This document shows positions 16,882 to 24,983 of a DNA stretch of 64,000 nucleotides, piece after piece. The notes under the pieces were generated by a model that had not been told where the DNA came from, did no database searches, and worked only from the letters and a program-made list of their open reading frames with translations. The DNA comes from Synergistaceae bacterium. Lineage in GTDB: Bacteria > Synergistota > Synergistia > Synergistales > Aminobacteriaceae. Location: positions 62,001 to 126,000 of the forward strand of contig JAFSRQ010000096.1 of the NCBI GenBank assembly GCA_017446055.1, written 5' to 3'. Each line of letters begins with the position of its first letter. The stretch's first letter is position 1. The position numbers were made by a program, and so were the translations under genes.

Positions 16882-17991
16882 TTGCCGTCAATAAACGTTA
16901 ATGTAGACAGCGGATATAACCAGAGCCAGGCGAACATCAGCGCGAACACAGGACAGGGAAGAATATCCACACAGCCGCAGATACAGCACCCCTCACAGAT
17001 AGCGGCCCGGCTTGCAGGAATGCGCACGGGTCAGATGGTGGAAGGCAGCGTGCTGGCACAGAATCAGGACGGCACATATCTTGTGCGTGTTGACGTGAAC
17101 GGAATCCCCCAGGAACTCCGCGCAAGGGCTACTGTCTCACTCATACCGGGCGAACATTTCCGGGCATTGTGGGACGCTTCCGGGACTGACGGAGTCCCTG
17201 TTCTGAGATTGTCGCAGGGGGAGCTGTCATTCCTCAGTCAGATTCCCTCAAGAGACAGGGAGCTTGCTACGGCACTGCTGGCCCGCGGATTACCCCTGAG
17301 CAGTGAAGTCTTGTCGGCGATAAAAGATGCTTGGCGCAAGGCCGGGGGGACGGAAAATCTCTCGTCATTCATTGAGCTTTGGGCGCGTGATGTCCCCATG
17401 ACTATGGAGAATGCCGCTCTCTTGTCGCAATATGCTGCCATGAACGGAGCAGAGGCCACTGAAATGTGGAACAGGATTCGCCGTGAGCTTAAGGAACGCA
17501 CAAAAGAAGGCGGAGACCCGGTGAAGGCTCTGAAATCCATGAAGGAAGGGACTGATGACACCGCGAAATTCCTTCAGGCACAATCCATCCTCATGAAGTC
17601 CCCCCGCAATGATGTGAACCCGGCACTATTGGCCGCACCTTTCTGGCCTCTCATGGACAGCCCCGCACAGCAGAACATGACCGCAAAAATCTACGTTGGC
17701 CGCACAGTCTCAGACGAGTCACAAAAATACTGGCAGGTAGGATTCGGGATTACAGGCTCAGTGCTCGGCGAGGTCGGCGGACTGGTCGAGAGCGACGGCA
17801 AGAGCTGTAACCTGACACTGAGCGCGGAGAAAGCATCAACATGCAGGCTCATCGAGAAACGCAGAAGGGAACTCAGGCGTGAGCTTCAGGGAGTTGGTAT
17901 CCCCGTAACATTCATCGGAGTGGCACAGAAAGCACAGGAAACAGTACGTGATGTTCTTGCGGCCGGGCGGGGACTGGATATAACGGTGTGA
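16882..17991 (+). CDS. FliK-like hook-length-control domain protein (YlqG-type)
   Basis: A 369-residue protein with TTG start 16882 behind AAAGGGGAG. The N-terminal part is Gln/Asn-rich and probably disordered. Residues about 50-110 form a beta-rich region (VEGSVLAQNQDGTYLVRV). The C-terminal 100 residues resemble the FliK C-terminal domain, with GSVLGEVGGLVESDGKSCNL and an amphipathic helix RRRELRRELQGVGI. It corresponds by position to ylqG, between rnhB and the FlhB-like ylqH. No other flagellar gene is present, so the role may be outside flagella. Homology is judged by pattern only. Confidence 0.6.
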   Translation: MPSINVNVDSGYNQSQANISANTGQGRISTQPQIQHPSQIAARLAGMRTGQMVEGSVLAQNQDGTYLVRVDVNGIPQELRARATVSLIPGEHFRALWDASGTDGVPVLRLSQGELSFLSQIPSRDRELATALLARGLPLSSEVLSAIKDAWRKAGGTENLSSFIELWARDVPMTMENAALLSQYAAMNGAEATEMWNRIRRELKERTKEGGDPVKALKSMKEGTDDTAKFLQAQSILMKSPRNDVNPALLAAPFWPLMDSPAQQNMTAKIYVGRTVSDESQKYWQVGFGITGSVLGEVGGLVESDGKSCNLTLSAEKASTCRLIEKRRRELRRELQGVGIPVTFIGVAQKAQETVRDVLAAGRGLDITV

Positions 17992-17994
17992 GAA

Positions 17995-18288
17995 ATGGCA
18001 GACGGAAGACCAGACAAGGCAGTAGCAGTAAAGTATGACAATCAGAAAATGGCAGCTCCCGAAGTAGTGGCAAAGGGAGAAGGATTCATTGCGCGGAAAA
18101 TTGTCGAGAAGGCTATTGAGGCTGACGTTCCCATTGTCGAGGATGCCGCGTTAGTCTCTGCGTTGATTTCGCTGGAACTGGGAGAGGAAATCCCGTCAGA
18201 GCTGTACGAGGTAGTTGCGCGTGTTCTGGCGTGGGTCTACAAGCTCGACAAGGAAGCCTCACCCCCTCCTCCGCCCAAAATGCGATGA
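17995..18288 (+). CDS. FlhB C-terminal-domain homologue (YlqH-type)
   Basis: A 97-residue protein that matches only the cytoplasmic tail of the flagellar export switch FlhB. It has AVKYDNQKMAAPEVVAKGEG, the IVEKAIEADVPIVED segment and GEEIPSELYEVVARVLAWVYKL. Membrane helices and the autocleaved NPTH loop of full FlhB are absent. Pairing with a FliK-like gene mirrors the FlhB-FliK partnership in substrate switching. It follows ylqG by three bases and its stop overlaps the yraN start (ATGA). Confidence 0.85.
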   Translation: MADGRPDKAVAVKYDNQKMAAPEVVAKGEGFIARKIVEKAIEADVPIVEDAALVSALISLELGEEIPSELYEVVARVLAWVYKLDKEASPPPPPKMR

Positions 18289-18668
18289 TATCGGCTCACA
18301 GGCTTGGGCGTTACGCTGAGGACTTGGCCGCGAAGTATCTCGTCTCTATAGGCTGGAAGATTCTTGCGCGAAATGTCTGGAACCAGTACGGCGAGCTGGA
18401 CATAGTATCATCTGACACGAAAGCAGAAGAACTAGTTATCGCTGAGGTAAGGTGCAGGACGAAGAATAAAGTTCAGGACGCAATAGACTCGGTGAACGCA
18501 AGAAAGCTCCGCACACTGCTGAGAGCGTCAAGCGAATACGTAGAGACTATCGGCTATGCTGGCTTCTGGAGGATAGACCTTATAGCCGTAACGATTGACA
18601 CCAGGGGCAGCCTTGAGGACTGGACGCTTGAGCACGTGAAAGATATTACGGACGGCATGAGTGTTTGA
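18285..18668 (+). CDS. yraN: UPF0102 (YraN) endonuclease-like protein
   Basis: The start is ATG 18285, overlapping the previous stop, which gives 127 residues, usual for the family. It shows the YraN pattern: LGRYAEDLAAKYL, ILARNVWNQYGELDIVS, then VIAEVRCRTKN, a Holliday-junction-resolvase-like fold with Glu, Asp and a Glu-x-Arg in place of Glu-x-Lys. The nuclease activity of the family is unproven. It is the last gene of the lepB operon. Confidence 0.9.
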   Translation: MISAHRLGRYAEDLAAKYLVSIGWKILARNVWNQYGELDIVSSDTKAEELVIAEVRCRTKNKVQDAIDSVNARKLRTLLRASSEYVETIGYAGFWRIDLIAVTIDTRGSLEDWTLEHVKDITDGMSV

Positions 18669-18732
18669 CAGAAAATTTTGACAGTGCTATATTCCGTGAA
18701 ATTTTTACCCAACGAAAGAAGGATTTATATTC

Positions 18733-20403
18733 ATGAACGGTTTAACGCTTGTCGGCATAGCAGTAGTTGTTCTTGTGCTGGCATACCTGCTCTATGGCCG
18801 CTGGCTCGTAAAGACTTGGGGAATTGACCCGTCAGCAAAAACTCCCGCATACCGCTTCGAGAATGGCCAGGACTACGTGCCTGCTTCACGCTTCACGGTG
18901 TTCTCTCATCAGTTCAACTCAATCACGGGGGCAGGCCCGGTAACAGGACCGATTATAGCGGCGATGTTCGGATGGCTTCCTGCGTTCCTGTGGCTGCTTG
19001 TGGGTGGAGTGTTCTTCGGGGCGGTTCAGGATTTCACGGCACTGTATGCTTCCGTCAAGAACGAGGGCAAATCGATGGGTCTCATCATTGAGCGTTACAT
19101 CGGAAAGACCGGGCGCAAGCTGTTCCTGATGTTCTGCTGGCTGTTCACGCTTCTGGTCATAGCGGCGTTCGCTGACATTCTCGCGGGCACGTTCAACGGC
19201 AATGACGGCAAGAATGTTCCCGGAGCATCTGCGGCATCAATCTCGATGATATACATTTTCGCGGCAATGGCATTCGGCGTGTTCATGCGCTTCGTGAAGT
19301 CGGGCGAGATGACGAAGTTCGCTGTCGGCGTGGTTCTCGTTGTGGCTATGCTGTGGGCAGGAATCGCAAATCCCATGTACTACAACGCGCAGACATGGAG
19401 ATATGTTGTGTTCGCTTACTGCTTCATCGCTTCAGTTCTCCCCATGTGGCTGCTGAAACATCCCCGCGACTACCTGAGCGTCTTTCTGCTACTGGGAATG
19501 ATATTCGGCGGAGCAATCGGTATCATAGTCGCCAACCCTGAAATCCAGATGCCTATGTTCGCCGGGTGGACGGTGAAGAATCAGCCGTTGTTCCCGATAC
19601 TGTTCATCACGATAGCCTGCGGTGCGGTGTCAGGATTCCACAGCCTTGTGTCGTCAGGGACATCGTCAAAGTCAATCGCCAATGAATCAGACATACTTCC
19701 TGTAGGTTACGGTGCAATGCTGGTTGAGACTCTCTTGGGAGTTGTCGCGCTGGTTATAGCCTGCTCTGCCACGAAAGACGGCGGCCTTCCTTCGGGGAAT
19801 CCTTTCCAGATTTTCGGGACAGCAATAGGCGGGTTCTTCACGATGTTCGGGCTTCCTGCGAATATCTCATCATGCGTGATAATGATGTGCGTCTCAGCTC
19901 TGGCCATGACGACAATAGACGCGGTAACAAGAATCGGCAGGATGTCATTGCAGGAGTTACTGCTCCCGTCAGACGGAGAAGAAGCCGGGGTTCTCGTGAA
20001 GTTCATCACGAACAACTACGTAGCAACAATCATCACGCTTGCGCTGGCCTATGCATTGTGCCTTGCCGGGTACGCAAGCATCTGGCCTCTTTTCGGTGCG
20101 GCGAATCAGCTTCTCTCAGCGTTGGTACTCACGGCTCTTGCGGTGTTCCTGCGTGTTACGGGGCGCAAGGGATGGATGCTGTACGTGCCGATGACGTTCA
20201 TGTTTGTGGTTACGATGTCGGCTCTCGTGATAAGTGTGTACAACATTGTGCTGAAGCTCGGCGCGGGAAATTTCGTGTTAGAGGTTGACGGACTCCAGCT
20301 CGTTATAGCGGTCGCATTGATGACACTTGCGGTGCTTGTTGTGTCTCACTGCTGGAAGGAACTGTTTACCGCCAAAGTCCGCAAAGACATAGCAACGGCA
20401 TAA
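18733..20403 (+). CDS. cstA: Carbon starvation protein CstA family peptide/pyruvate transporter
   Basis: A 556-residue polytopic membrane protein starting at ATG 18733 behind GAAAGAAGGA. The N-terminal YGRWLVKTWGIDPSAKTPA, the SITGAGPVTGPIIAA segment and GFHSLVSSGTSSKSI are characteristic of CstA. It has about 14-16 hydrophobic segments. It is shorter than E. coli CstA (701 residues), as in the short branch of the family. CstA proteins import peptides or pyruvate; the substrate here is not determined. Confidence 0.92.
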   Translation: MNGLTLVGIAVVVLVLAYLLYGRWLVKTWGIDPSAKTPAYRFENGQDYVPASRFTVFSHQFNSITGAGPVTGPIIAAMFGWLPAFLWLLVGGVFFGAVQDFTALYASVKNEGKSMGLIIERYIGKTGRKLFLMFCWLFTLLVIAAFADILAGTFNGNDGKNVPGASAASISMIYIFAAMAFGVFMRFVKSGEMTKFAVGVVLVVAMLWAGIANPMYYNAQTWRYVVFAYCFIASVLPMWLLKHPRDYLSVFLLLGMIFGGAIGIIVANPEIQMPMFAGWTVKNQPLFPILFITIACGAVSGFHSLVSSGTSSKSIANESDILPVGYGAMLVETLLGVVALVIACSATKDGGLPSGNPFQIFGTAIGGFFTMFGLPANISSCVIMMCVSALAMTTIDAVTRIGRMSLQELLLPSDGEEAGVLVKFITNNYVATIITLALAYALCLAGYASIWPLFGAANQLLSALVLTALAVFLRVTGRKGWMLYVPMTFMFVVTMSALVISVYNIVLKLGAGNFVLEVDGLQLVIAVALMTLAVLVVSHCWKELFTAKVRKDIATA

Positions 20404-20433
20404 GATTCCCCGTCTGTCATGTACCCCCATAAT

Positions 20434-20453
20434 CCCCCCCTAACTTAGGGGGG
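20434..20453. repeat. Perfect C/G hairpin after cstA
   Basis: A short inverted repeat (CCCCCCTAA, one-base loop, TTAGGGGGG) lies 30 bases after cstA, followed by a G-rich stretch (GGAGGGGGG at about 20466-20474). It lacks a T-tract on the plus strand. It may act as a weak terminator or be a dispersed palindromic repeat; the genome copy number would decide. Confidence 0.5.
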
Positions 20454-20495
20454 ACACTGTTTACGGAGGGGGGTAACCCACACGGAGCAACGCAG

Positions 20496-21356
20496 ATGAG
20501 AATACTTATCACAGGATTACACAGCTACACAGGAAACGCAATACGTCAGCACCTTTCAGCATGGCCGGAGAAATATCACACTGACACCATAAGCCTCCGG
20601 GGAGACTCGTGGAGGTCAGAGAGTTTTTCCGGGTTCGACACAGTCATACACACCGCCGGAATCGCTCACGACTCAACACGCAGCAGCCTCAAGGATGACT
20701 ATTACCGGGTCAACACGGAGCTTGCGTTTGAGACAGCGTACAAGGCCATGAATGACGGCGTGAGTCAGTTCGTGTTCATGAGCTCGTCAATAGTCTACGG
20801 GAAATCCGCCCCAATAGGACAAACGCGAGTCATTACACGTGATACTCCCGTCAGCCCTGAGAGCTATTACGGAGACAGCAAGGTTAAGGCTGAGGATATG
20901 CTTGCGGGTCTTGACGGCGGTGATTTCCGGGTCTGTGTGCTGAGATGCCCTATGATTTACGGGAGAAATTGCAGGGGGAATTACCCGGTCTTGTCGAGAA
21001 TAGCCCGGACTCTTCCGTTTTTCCCGAATGTGAAGAATACCCGGTCAATGCTCTACGTGAAGAATTTTGCGGAGTTCGTGCGGCTGGTGGCTGAGAATGG
21101 CGAGCGGGGAATATTCTGGCCTCAGAACGGGGAGTATTCCTGCACTGCCGAGGTGGTGAGGATGATTGCGGAGTCTCACGGGCGGAAGATACTGATGATA
21201 CCGGGCTGTGAGTTTCCGCTGAGGGTGCTTGCGGGGGTTTCGGGGACGGTCAATAAGGCTTTCGGGAGTCTGGCCTACGGTATGAGCCTGAGTGATTACC
21301 GGGAGGATTATAGGCTGTACAGTCTCAGAGAGAGTATAGCTGACACCGAGTCATAA
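20496..21356 (+). CDS. NAD-dependent epimerase/dehydratase (extended SDR)
   Basis: A 286-residue extended short-chain dehydrogenase. The NAD-binding loop reads ITGLHSYTGNAI, a divergent GxxGxxG, followed by DTVIHTAGIAHDS. The catalytic residues are Ser in FMSSSIVYG and the Tyr-x-x-x-Lys pair in YYGDSK. This fits UDP-sugar 4-epimerase or 4-ketoreductase enzymes of surface polysaccharide synthesis. The glycosyltransferase-like and sugar-phosphate transferase genes on the opposite strand support this, but the sugar cannot be specified. Confidence 0.85.
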   Translation: MRILITGLHSYTGNAIRQHLSAWPEKYHTDTISLRGDSWRSESFSGFDTVIHTAGIAHDSTRSSLKDDYYRVNTELAFETAYKAMNDGVSQFVFMSSSIVYGKSAPIGQTRVITRDTPVSPESYYGDSKVKAEDMLAGLDGGDFRVCVLRCPMIYGRNCRGNYPVLSRIARTLPFFPNVKNTRSMLYVKNFAEFVRLVAENGERGIFWPQNGEYSCTAEVVRMIAESHGRKILMIPGCEFPLRVLAGVSGTVNKAFGSLAYGMSLSDYREDYRLYSLRESIADTES

Positions 21357-21359
21357 AAA

Positions 21360-21578
21360 TACGCGCACGGATACCCCTAGCTTTAGCAATATGGGCGTTA
21401 GGTTGGCAAGTCCCCTTTGTGCCGAGCGCATAAAAATTGTCAGACGGGCAGAAAAGTAAGCGGGTAAGGTGTAACAGCTTTTACCGTATAGAGGCTGTGT
21501 AAACCGACCCCGGCGAATAAGGCTCTACGGAGCAAACTTCACCGAAAGTTCCCGTCTTTAGGCGTGGGAGTTGTTTAC
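21360..21578 (+). mobile_element. Right-end relic of an IS200/IS605-type element (possible omega-RNA region, no tnpB)
   Basis: The segment ends in TTCCCGTCTTTAGGCGTGGG plus AGTTG (21549-21573), the imperfect palindrome found at right ends of IS200/IS605 elements. Before it lie AGTAAGCGGG-, GGCTCTACGGAGCA- and ACCGAC-like strings typical of the 3' part of tnpB elements that becomes the guide omega RNA. Neither tnpA nor a tnpB reading frame is present, so it is a relic or a small non-autonomous derivative. Its end reaches the stop codon of the converging glycosyltransferase-like gene at 21575-21577. Confidence 0.6.
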
Positions 21579-22567
21579 GAGTCCTTCCTGTGAACATTCC
21601 TGATGATGAAGTCCGCGAACCTTCCGAAGTCCCCCGGGTTAATGCTGCCGAATATCCTGTGTTCGTCCTCAATGGCAAGAGGCTTCCTGATGAAGTCCGT
21701 ATCAATCTCTGAAGCCTCGCTGAACACCTGCACAAATTCCGGGCTGTAGAACCATTCAGACGGAGCATTGATGTTTGTCGTGAGAAGTTTCTTATGATAC
21801 GTGAGAGACTCAAGCGGGCGTATGGAGCTGTAATTCTGGCCGAACGGGAGTACCTCAAGCACACACTTCGTATTCATCACCTTCTGGCACGTCTCATCAT
21901 ACGGAATGGGGCTGTTGTAGTGAATGGCATCGGAATATTTCTGCTCACTGTCAGGAACTTGCGTAATCCAGAAGTCGCACTTGACCCCCGCCTCCGTCAG
22001 ACGCTCATAGATACTCAGCAGCAAGGGAAGCCTGTCCTTAGCAGCTCCCACAAAGAAGACATCGCTTGAGTTTTCCGGCTGATATTCTTTCTTGGGGAGG
22101 AGGCCGGGCCAGCAGTCCGTGTAAAGCAGGCCGTGCTTCTCTGCGTCAGGCTTGTTGAAGGTCAGCCCGGCATCAAAATATTTCTTCAGCTGCCGCCACC
22201 ATCCCGACATAGAAGCCTGACTCCCTGCAACAGAGTCGCGGAACATGAACACCATTTTTGCCCGCCTGTACCTTTCCCTGAGATACGACAAATACACCCT
22301 GGACTGTGAGAGCGTATAGTTCTGGCAGAACAGGAAGTACAAATCATCGTCATCACGAAAAGCATCGTCCCCGAAAACTACTTTGTGCCAGAAAGCTCCC
22401 ATGCATGACGGGAGAGGAAGACGGTTGAAGCGTCTCGACATTGAATAGTACATGGCATTCATCAGAAACGGACGGGATGATATATCCCTGCTGAGTACCG
22501 CGCCGTAAGCCTCAGCAGAATCGAGAAAGCCTCCCCACGTTTTACCGATTACGACAAACTTAGGCAT
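21575..22567 (-). CDS. Glycosyltransferase-like protein (330 aa), C-terminus at an IS end
   Basis: The start is ATG 22567 (MPKFVVIGKTWGG) with GGGGAA upstream, overlapping the previous stop by eight bases; a longer ATG start at 22609 would lie deeper in that gene. The protein has no membrane segment. Its C-terminal half (DVFFVGAAKDRLPLLLSIYERL, then SIRPLESLTYHKKLLTTN) resembles the nucleotide-sugar-binding half of GT-B glycosyltransferases of polysaccharide clusters. The stop TAA lies within the adjoining IS200/IS605-type end, so the last residues may be altered or truncated. Exact family not assigned. Confidence 0.6.
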   Translation of the reverse strand: MPKFVVIGKTWGGFLDSAEAYGAVLSRDISSRPFLMNAMYYSMSRRFNRLPLPSCMGAFWHKVVFGDDAFRDDDDLYFLFCQNYTLSQSRVYLSYLRERYRRAKMVFMFRDSVAGSQASMSGWWRQLKKYFDAGLTFNKPDAEKHGLLYTDCWPGLLPKKEYQPENSSDVFFVGAAKDRLPLLLSIYERLTEAGVKCDFWITQVPDSEQKYSDAIHYNSPIPYDETCQKVMNTKCVLEVLPFGQNYSSIRPLESLTYHKKLLTTNINAPSEWFYSPEFVQVFSEASEIDTDFIRKPLAIEDEHRIFGSINPGDFGRFADFIIRNVHRKDS

Positions 22568-23168
22568 TGCAATTCCCCGCACCCGTTCCGCCCTCAACGA
22601 CTCCCTCATGACCCGCCGCCTTGAACGCCGTCCGCCATATGCACATCACATCAAACGCAAAGCCCTCACGCCTGACATATTCCCCGTCAAACCTGGCCTT
22701 CTCTGGAATCTCCAGCTCATCACGGCCGTTAATCTGCGCCCACCCTGTTAGCCCCGGCCTGATGTCATTAGCCCCGTACTTGTCCCTCTCGGCTATAAGG
22801 TCATACTGATTCCATAAAGCCGGCCTTGGTCCTACGATAGACATATCACCCTTAATGATGTTCAGGATTTGGGGCAGCTCGTCAAGGCTGTAGCGTCTCA
22901 TCCATTTTCCGCAGCGCAGGATATATTTCTCCGGGTCAGCAAGAAGGTGTGTCGGAATATCGTGGGGAGTGTCCATCTTCATCGACCTGAATTTGTACAT
23001 GCTGAACGTTCGCTTGTGTATACCGATTCTCTTCTGCCTGAAAAACGCCGGGCCCCTGTCCTCCCTCTTGATGATGAGAATACACGCAATCATTACGGGA
23101 CTCAGAATCACCAGCGCAAAGAGACTCAGAACTACATCAAGCAGCCTTTTTCCGAACAGCTTATACAT
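22560..23168 (-). CDS. Polyprenyl-phosphate sugar-phosphate transferase (bacterial sugar transferase)
   Basis: The start is ATG 23168 (MYKLFGKRLLD), with GAAAGGA upstream; longer in-frame starts lack a site. The 202-residue protein has one N-terminal membrane segment and the compact PGT domain: FRQKRIGIHKR, FRSMKMD, then YSLDELPQILNIIKGDMSIV, GPRP and GLTGWAQINGRD. Such monotopic enzymes (PglC/WcaJ C-terminal type) transfer a sugar phosphate to undecaprenyl phosphate to start glycan synthesis. A two-domain paralogue lies at 47074-48315. Confidence 0.92.
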   Translation of the reverse strand: MYKLFGKRLLDVVLSLFALVILSPVMIACILIIKREDRGPAFFRQKRIGIHKRTFSMYKFRSMKMDTPHDIPTHLLADPEKYILRCGKWMRRYSLDELPQILNIIKGDMSIVGPRPALWNQYDLIAERDKYGANDIRPGLTGWAQINGRDELEIPEKARFDGEYVRREGFAFDVMCIWRTAFKAAGHEGVVEGGTGAGNCNA

Positions 23169-23288
23169 TCGTGAAATCCTTTCTTGGGATTGTGATTTTT
23201 CCGGGTGATTATAGCAGACTTGTTGACATTTTCGGGTTTGCTGATAAAATTTCATGGTGCTTTGAGGAAATCCTTAGCATTAACATTC

Positions 23289-23362
23289 TGGGAATTGGTG
23301 CAACGGCAGCACACCTGACTCTGGATCAGGCAATTGGGGTTCGAATCCCTGATTCCCAGCCA
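23289..23362 (+). tRNA. tRNA-Gln (anticodon CUG)
   Basis: A cloverleaf can be drawn: acceptor TGGGAAT pairs with ATTCCCA, the anticodon stem is CCTGA/TCAGG with loop CTCTGGA, so the anticodon is CTG at 23321-23323, and the T-arm is GGGG-TTCGAAT-CCCT. The 3' GCCA is encoded. The first base pair T-A rather than G-C is normal for bacterial tRNA-Gln. Confidence 0.95.
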
Positions 23363-23393
23363 AATATTTCGAGAGATGACGGAAGAAATTACT

Positions 23394-23430
23394 CCCCTGT
23401 TTAGATGCAACAGTCTGGACAGGGGATTTT
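23394..23430 (+). terminator. Rho-independent-like terminator after tRNA-Gln
   Basis: CCCCTGT (23394-23400) pairs with ACAGGGG (23419-23425) across an 18-base loop and is followed by ATTTTCG. The position, about 30 bases after the tRNA, fits a terminator for its transcript. The U-tract is short. Confidence 0.55.
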
Positions 23431-23573
23431 CGTATGCGCCGGGGGATTGAGTCTCTTGCGGGAGAAATCTCAATATGGCAGAAGGCTCTTGTGGCGGGAA
23501 ATCTCTTGCGCAGTCTCAAGCCGTTAATCTCGTAAATGTCCCATCAATCACAATCATCACAGGAGGAATATTC

Positions 23574-24965
23574 ATGCTGTCATTCATATTCGTGTACGCG
23601 GCAATTCTCGTAGCAATCGGCGCAATAATCGGCAGGAAGGCAAAATCAGCCTCGGATTTCTTTGTTGCCGGGCGCAAGTTCGGGGCTGGACTCCTCTTCA
23701 CCTCACTCATAGCCGCAAACCTCGGAGCAGGGTCAACCGTAGGAGTCTCTGCACTGGCATACACTCACGGTGTCTCAGCATGGTGGTGGATAGGCAGCGC
23801 GGGGATTGGTTCGCTGATTCTTGCGTACATAGTCGGCCCCAAAATATGGAGGGTTGCGCGTGAGAACAACTATTATACCCTTAGTGATTATCTTGACGCG
23901 CGTTACAGCCGTGCATTCTCCGGGATAATCGCTGTCATGATGTCTGTCGGGACTCTCGCGCTTTTCGCCGGGCAGCTTCTCGGAATTGCGTGGATACTCG
24001 ATGTTGCTGCGGGAATCCCTAAAGTGCAGGGCGTGATTATCGGGGCGGTTGTTACGACTCTCTACTTTGCGGCGGGGGGGCTTCTGTCAAGTGCTGTCGT
24101 CAATATCGTTGAAGTGGCTGTGATTCTCGCGGGCTTCATCATCGCTGTTCCTTTCGTGTGGACTTACGCGGGCGGTGCTGAGGGCATAAAGTCAGCGGTG
24201 AGCAGTCCCACATACTTTGACGCTTTCGGGATGGGAGCAAGTACGATAATCGGCTACATAGTGATGCTAGTTCCGTCATTCTTCATTTCACCCGGGCTAA
24301 TCGGCAAAGTTTTCGCGGCAAAAGATGAACGGTCTGTGAAAGTCGGCACGGCGTTAAACGGACTCGTACAGCTGGTTTTTGCGGTGATACCTGTGATTAT
24401 AGGGATGTCAGCGGGGGCATGCCTTCCGGGATTGTCGCGGGCTGATCTTGCGTTACCATCGGCCATGAAGGAGATGATGCCGTTCTTCGCGGCGAGTCTT
24501 GCGCTTGCGGGGATATTCGCGGCTGAAGTGAGCACGGCGGATACTGTCCTGTACATGCTTGCGGGGTCTCTCACGAATGACATCTACAAACGCTTCATGA
24601 ATCCCGGTGTCAGCGACAAGAGTCTTCTACGTCTCTCACGGATTGTTACGGTTGTTTGCGGAGTGCTGGGTGTGATTCTGGCACTGAGGCTTGAGAGCAT
24701 AATCTCGGCTTTGACGATATTCTACTCACTCATGAGCGTATCACTGAGTGCGCCGCTGGTGTTCGGACTGTTCACGAGGAGGGCGGATAATTACGGTGCT
24801 GTGATGTCGGCGGTACTTGGGGCTGGTCTGACGGTGTACATGACGTTCGCGGGTATGACGTGGAATGTTATGGGTGTGAAGCTCAATGCGTCAACGTGCG
24901 GAATACTGCTGTCGTTTGCGGTCATGGCCTTATCGTTGGTGCGCAGAAACTCCCCCGCCCGTTAA
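23574..24965 (+). CDS. Sodium:solute symporter family transporter
   Basis: ATG 23574 follows CACAGGAGG and begins a hydrophobic 463-residue protein with about 13 membrane segments, as expected of the SSS family. Characteristic stretches are SASDFFVAGRKFG in the first loop, AANLGAGSTVG, and AAEVSTADTVLYMLAGSLTNDIY with the sodium-site region. An earlier in-frame ATG at 23475 would add a polar tail without a ribosome binding site. The substrate is not evident; neighbours give no clue. Confidence 0.9.
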   Translation: MLSFIFVYAAILVAIGAIIGRKAKSASDFFVAGRKFGAGLLFTSLIAANLGAGSTVGVSALAYTHGVSAWWWIGSAGIGSLILAYIVGPKIWRVARENNYYTLSDYLDARYSRAFSGIIAVMMSVGTLALFAGQLLGIAWILDVAAGIPKVQGVIIGAVVTTLYFAAGGLLSSAVVNIVEVAVILAGFIIAVPFVWTYAGGAEGIKSAVSSPTYFDAFGMGASTIIGYIVMLVPSFFISPGLIGKVFAAKDERSVKVGTALNGLVQLVFAVIPVIIGMSAGACLPGLSRADLALPSAMKEMMPFFAASLALAGIFAAEVSTADTVLYMLAGSLTNDIYKRFMNPGVSDKSLLRLSRIVTVVCGVLGVILALRLESIISALTIFYSLMSVSLSAPLVFGLFTRRADNYGAVMSAVLGAGLTVYMTFAGMTWNVMGVKLNASTCGILLSFAVMALSLVRRNSPAR

Positions 24966-24983
24966 AGCAGGGGAGTCCCTCTC

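Noticed and set aside
23437-23540. 33-codon ORF between tRNA-Gln and the sodium symporter
   Set aside because: No ribosome binding site and no conserved motif; it probably occurs by chance between the tRNA terminator and the symporter leader.
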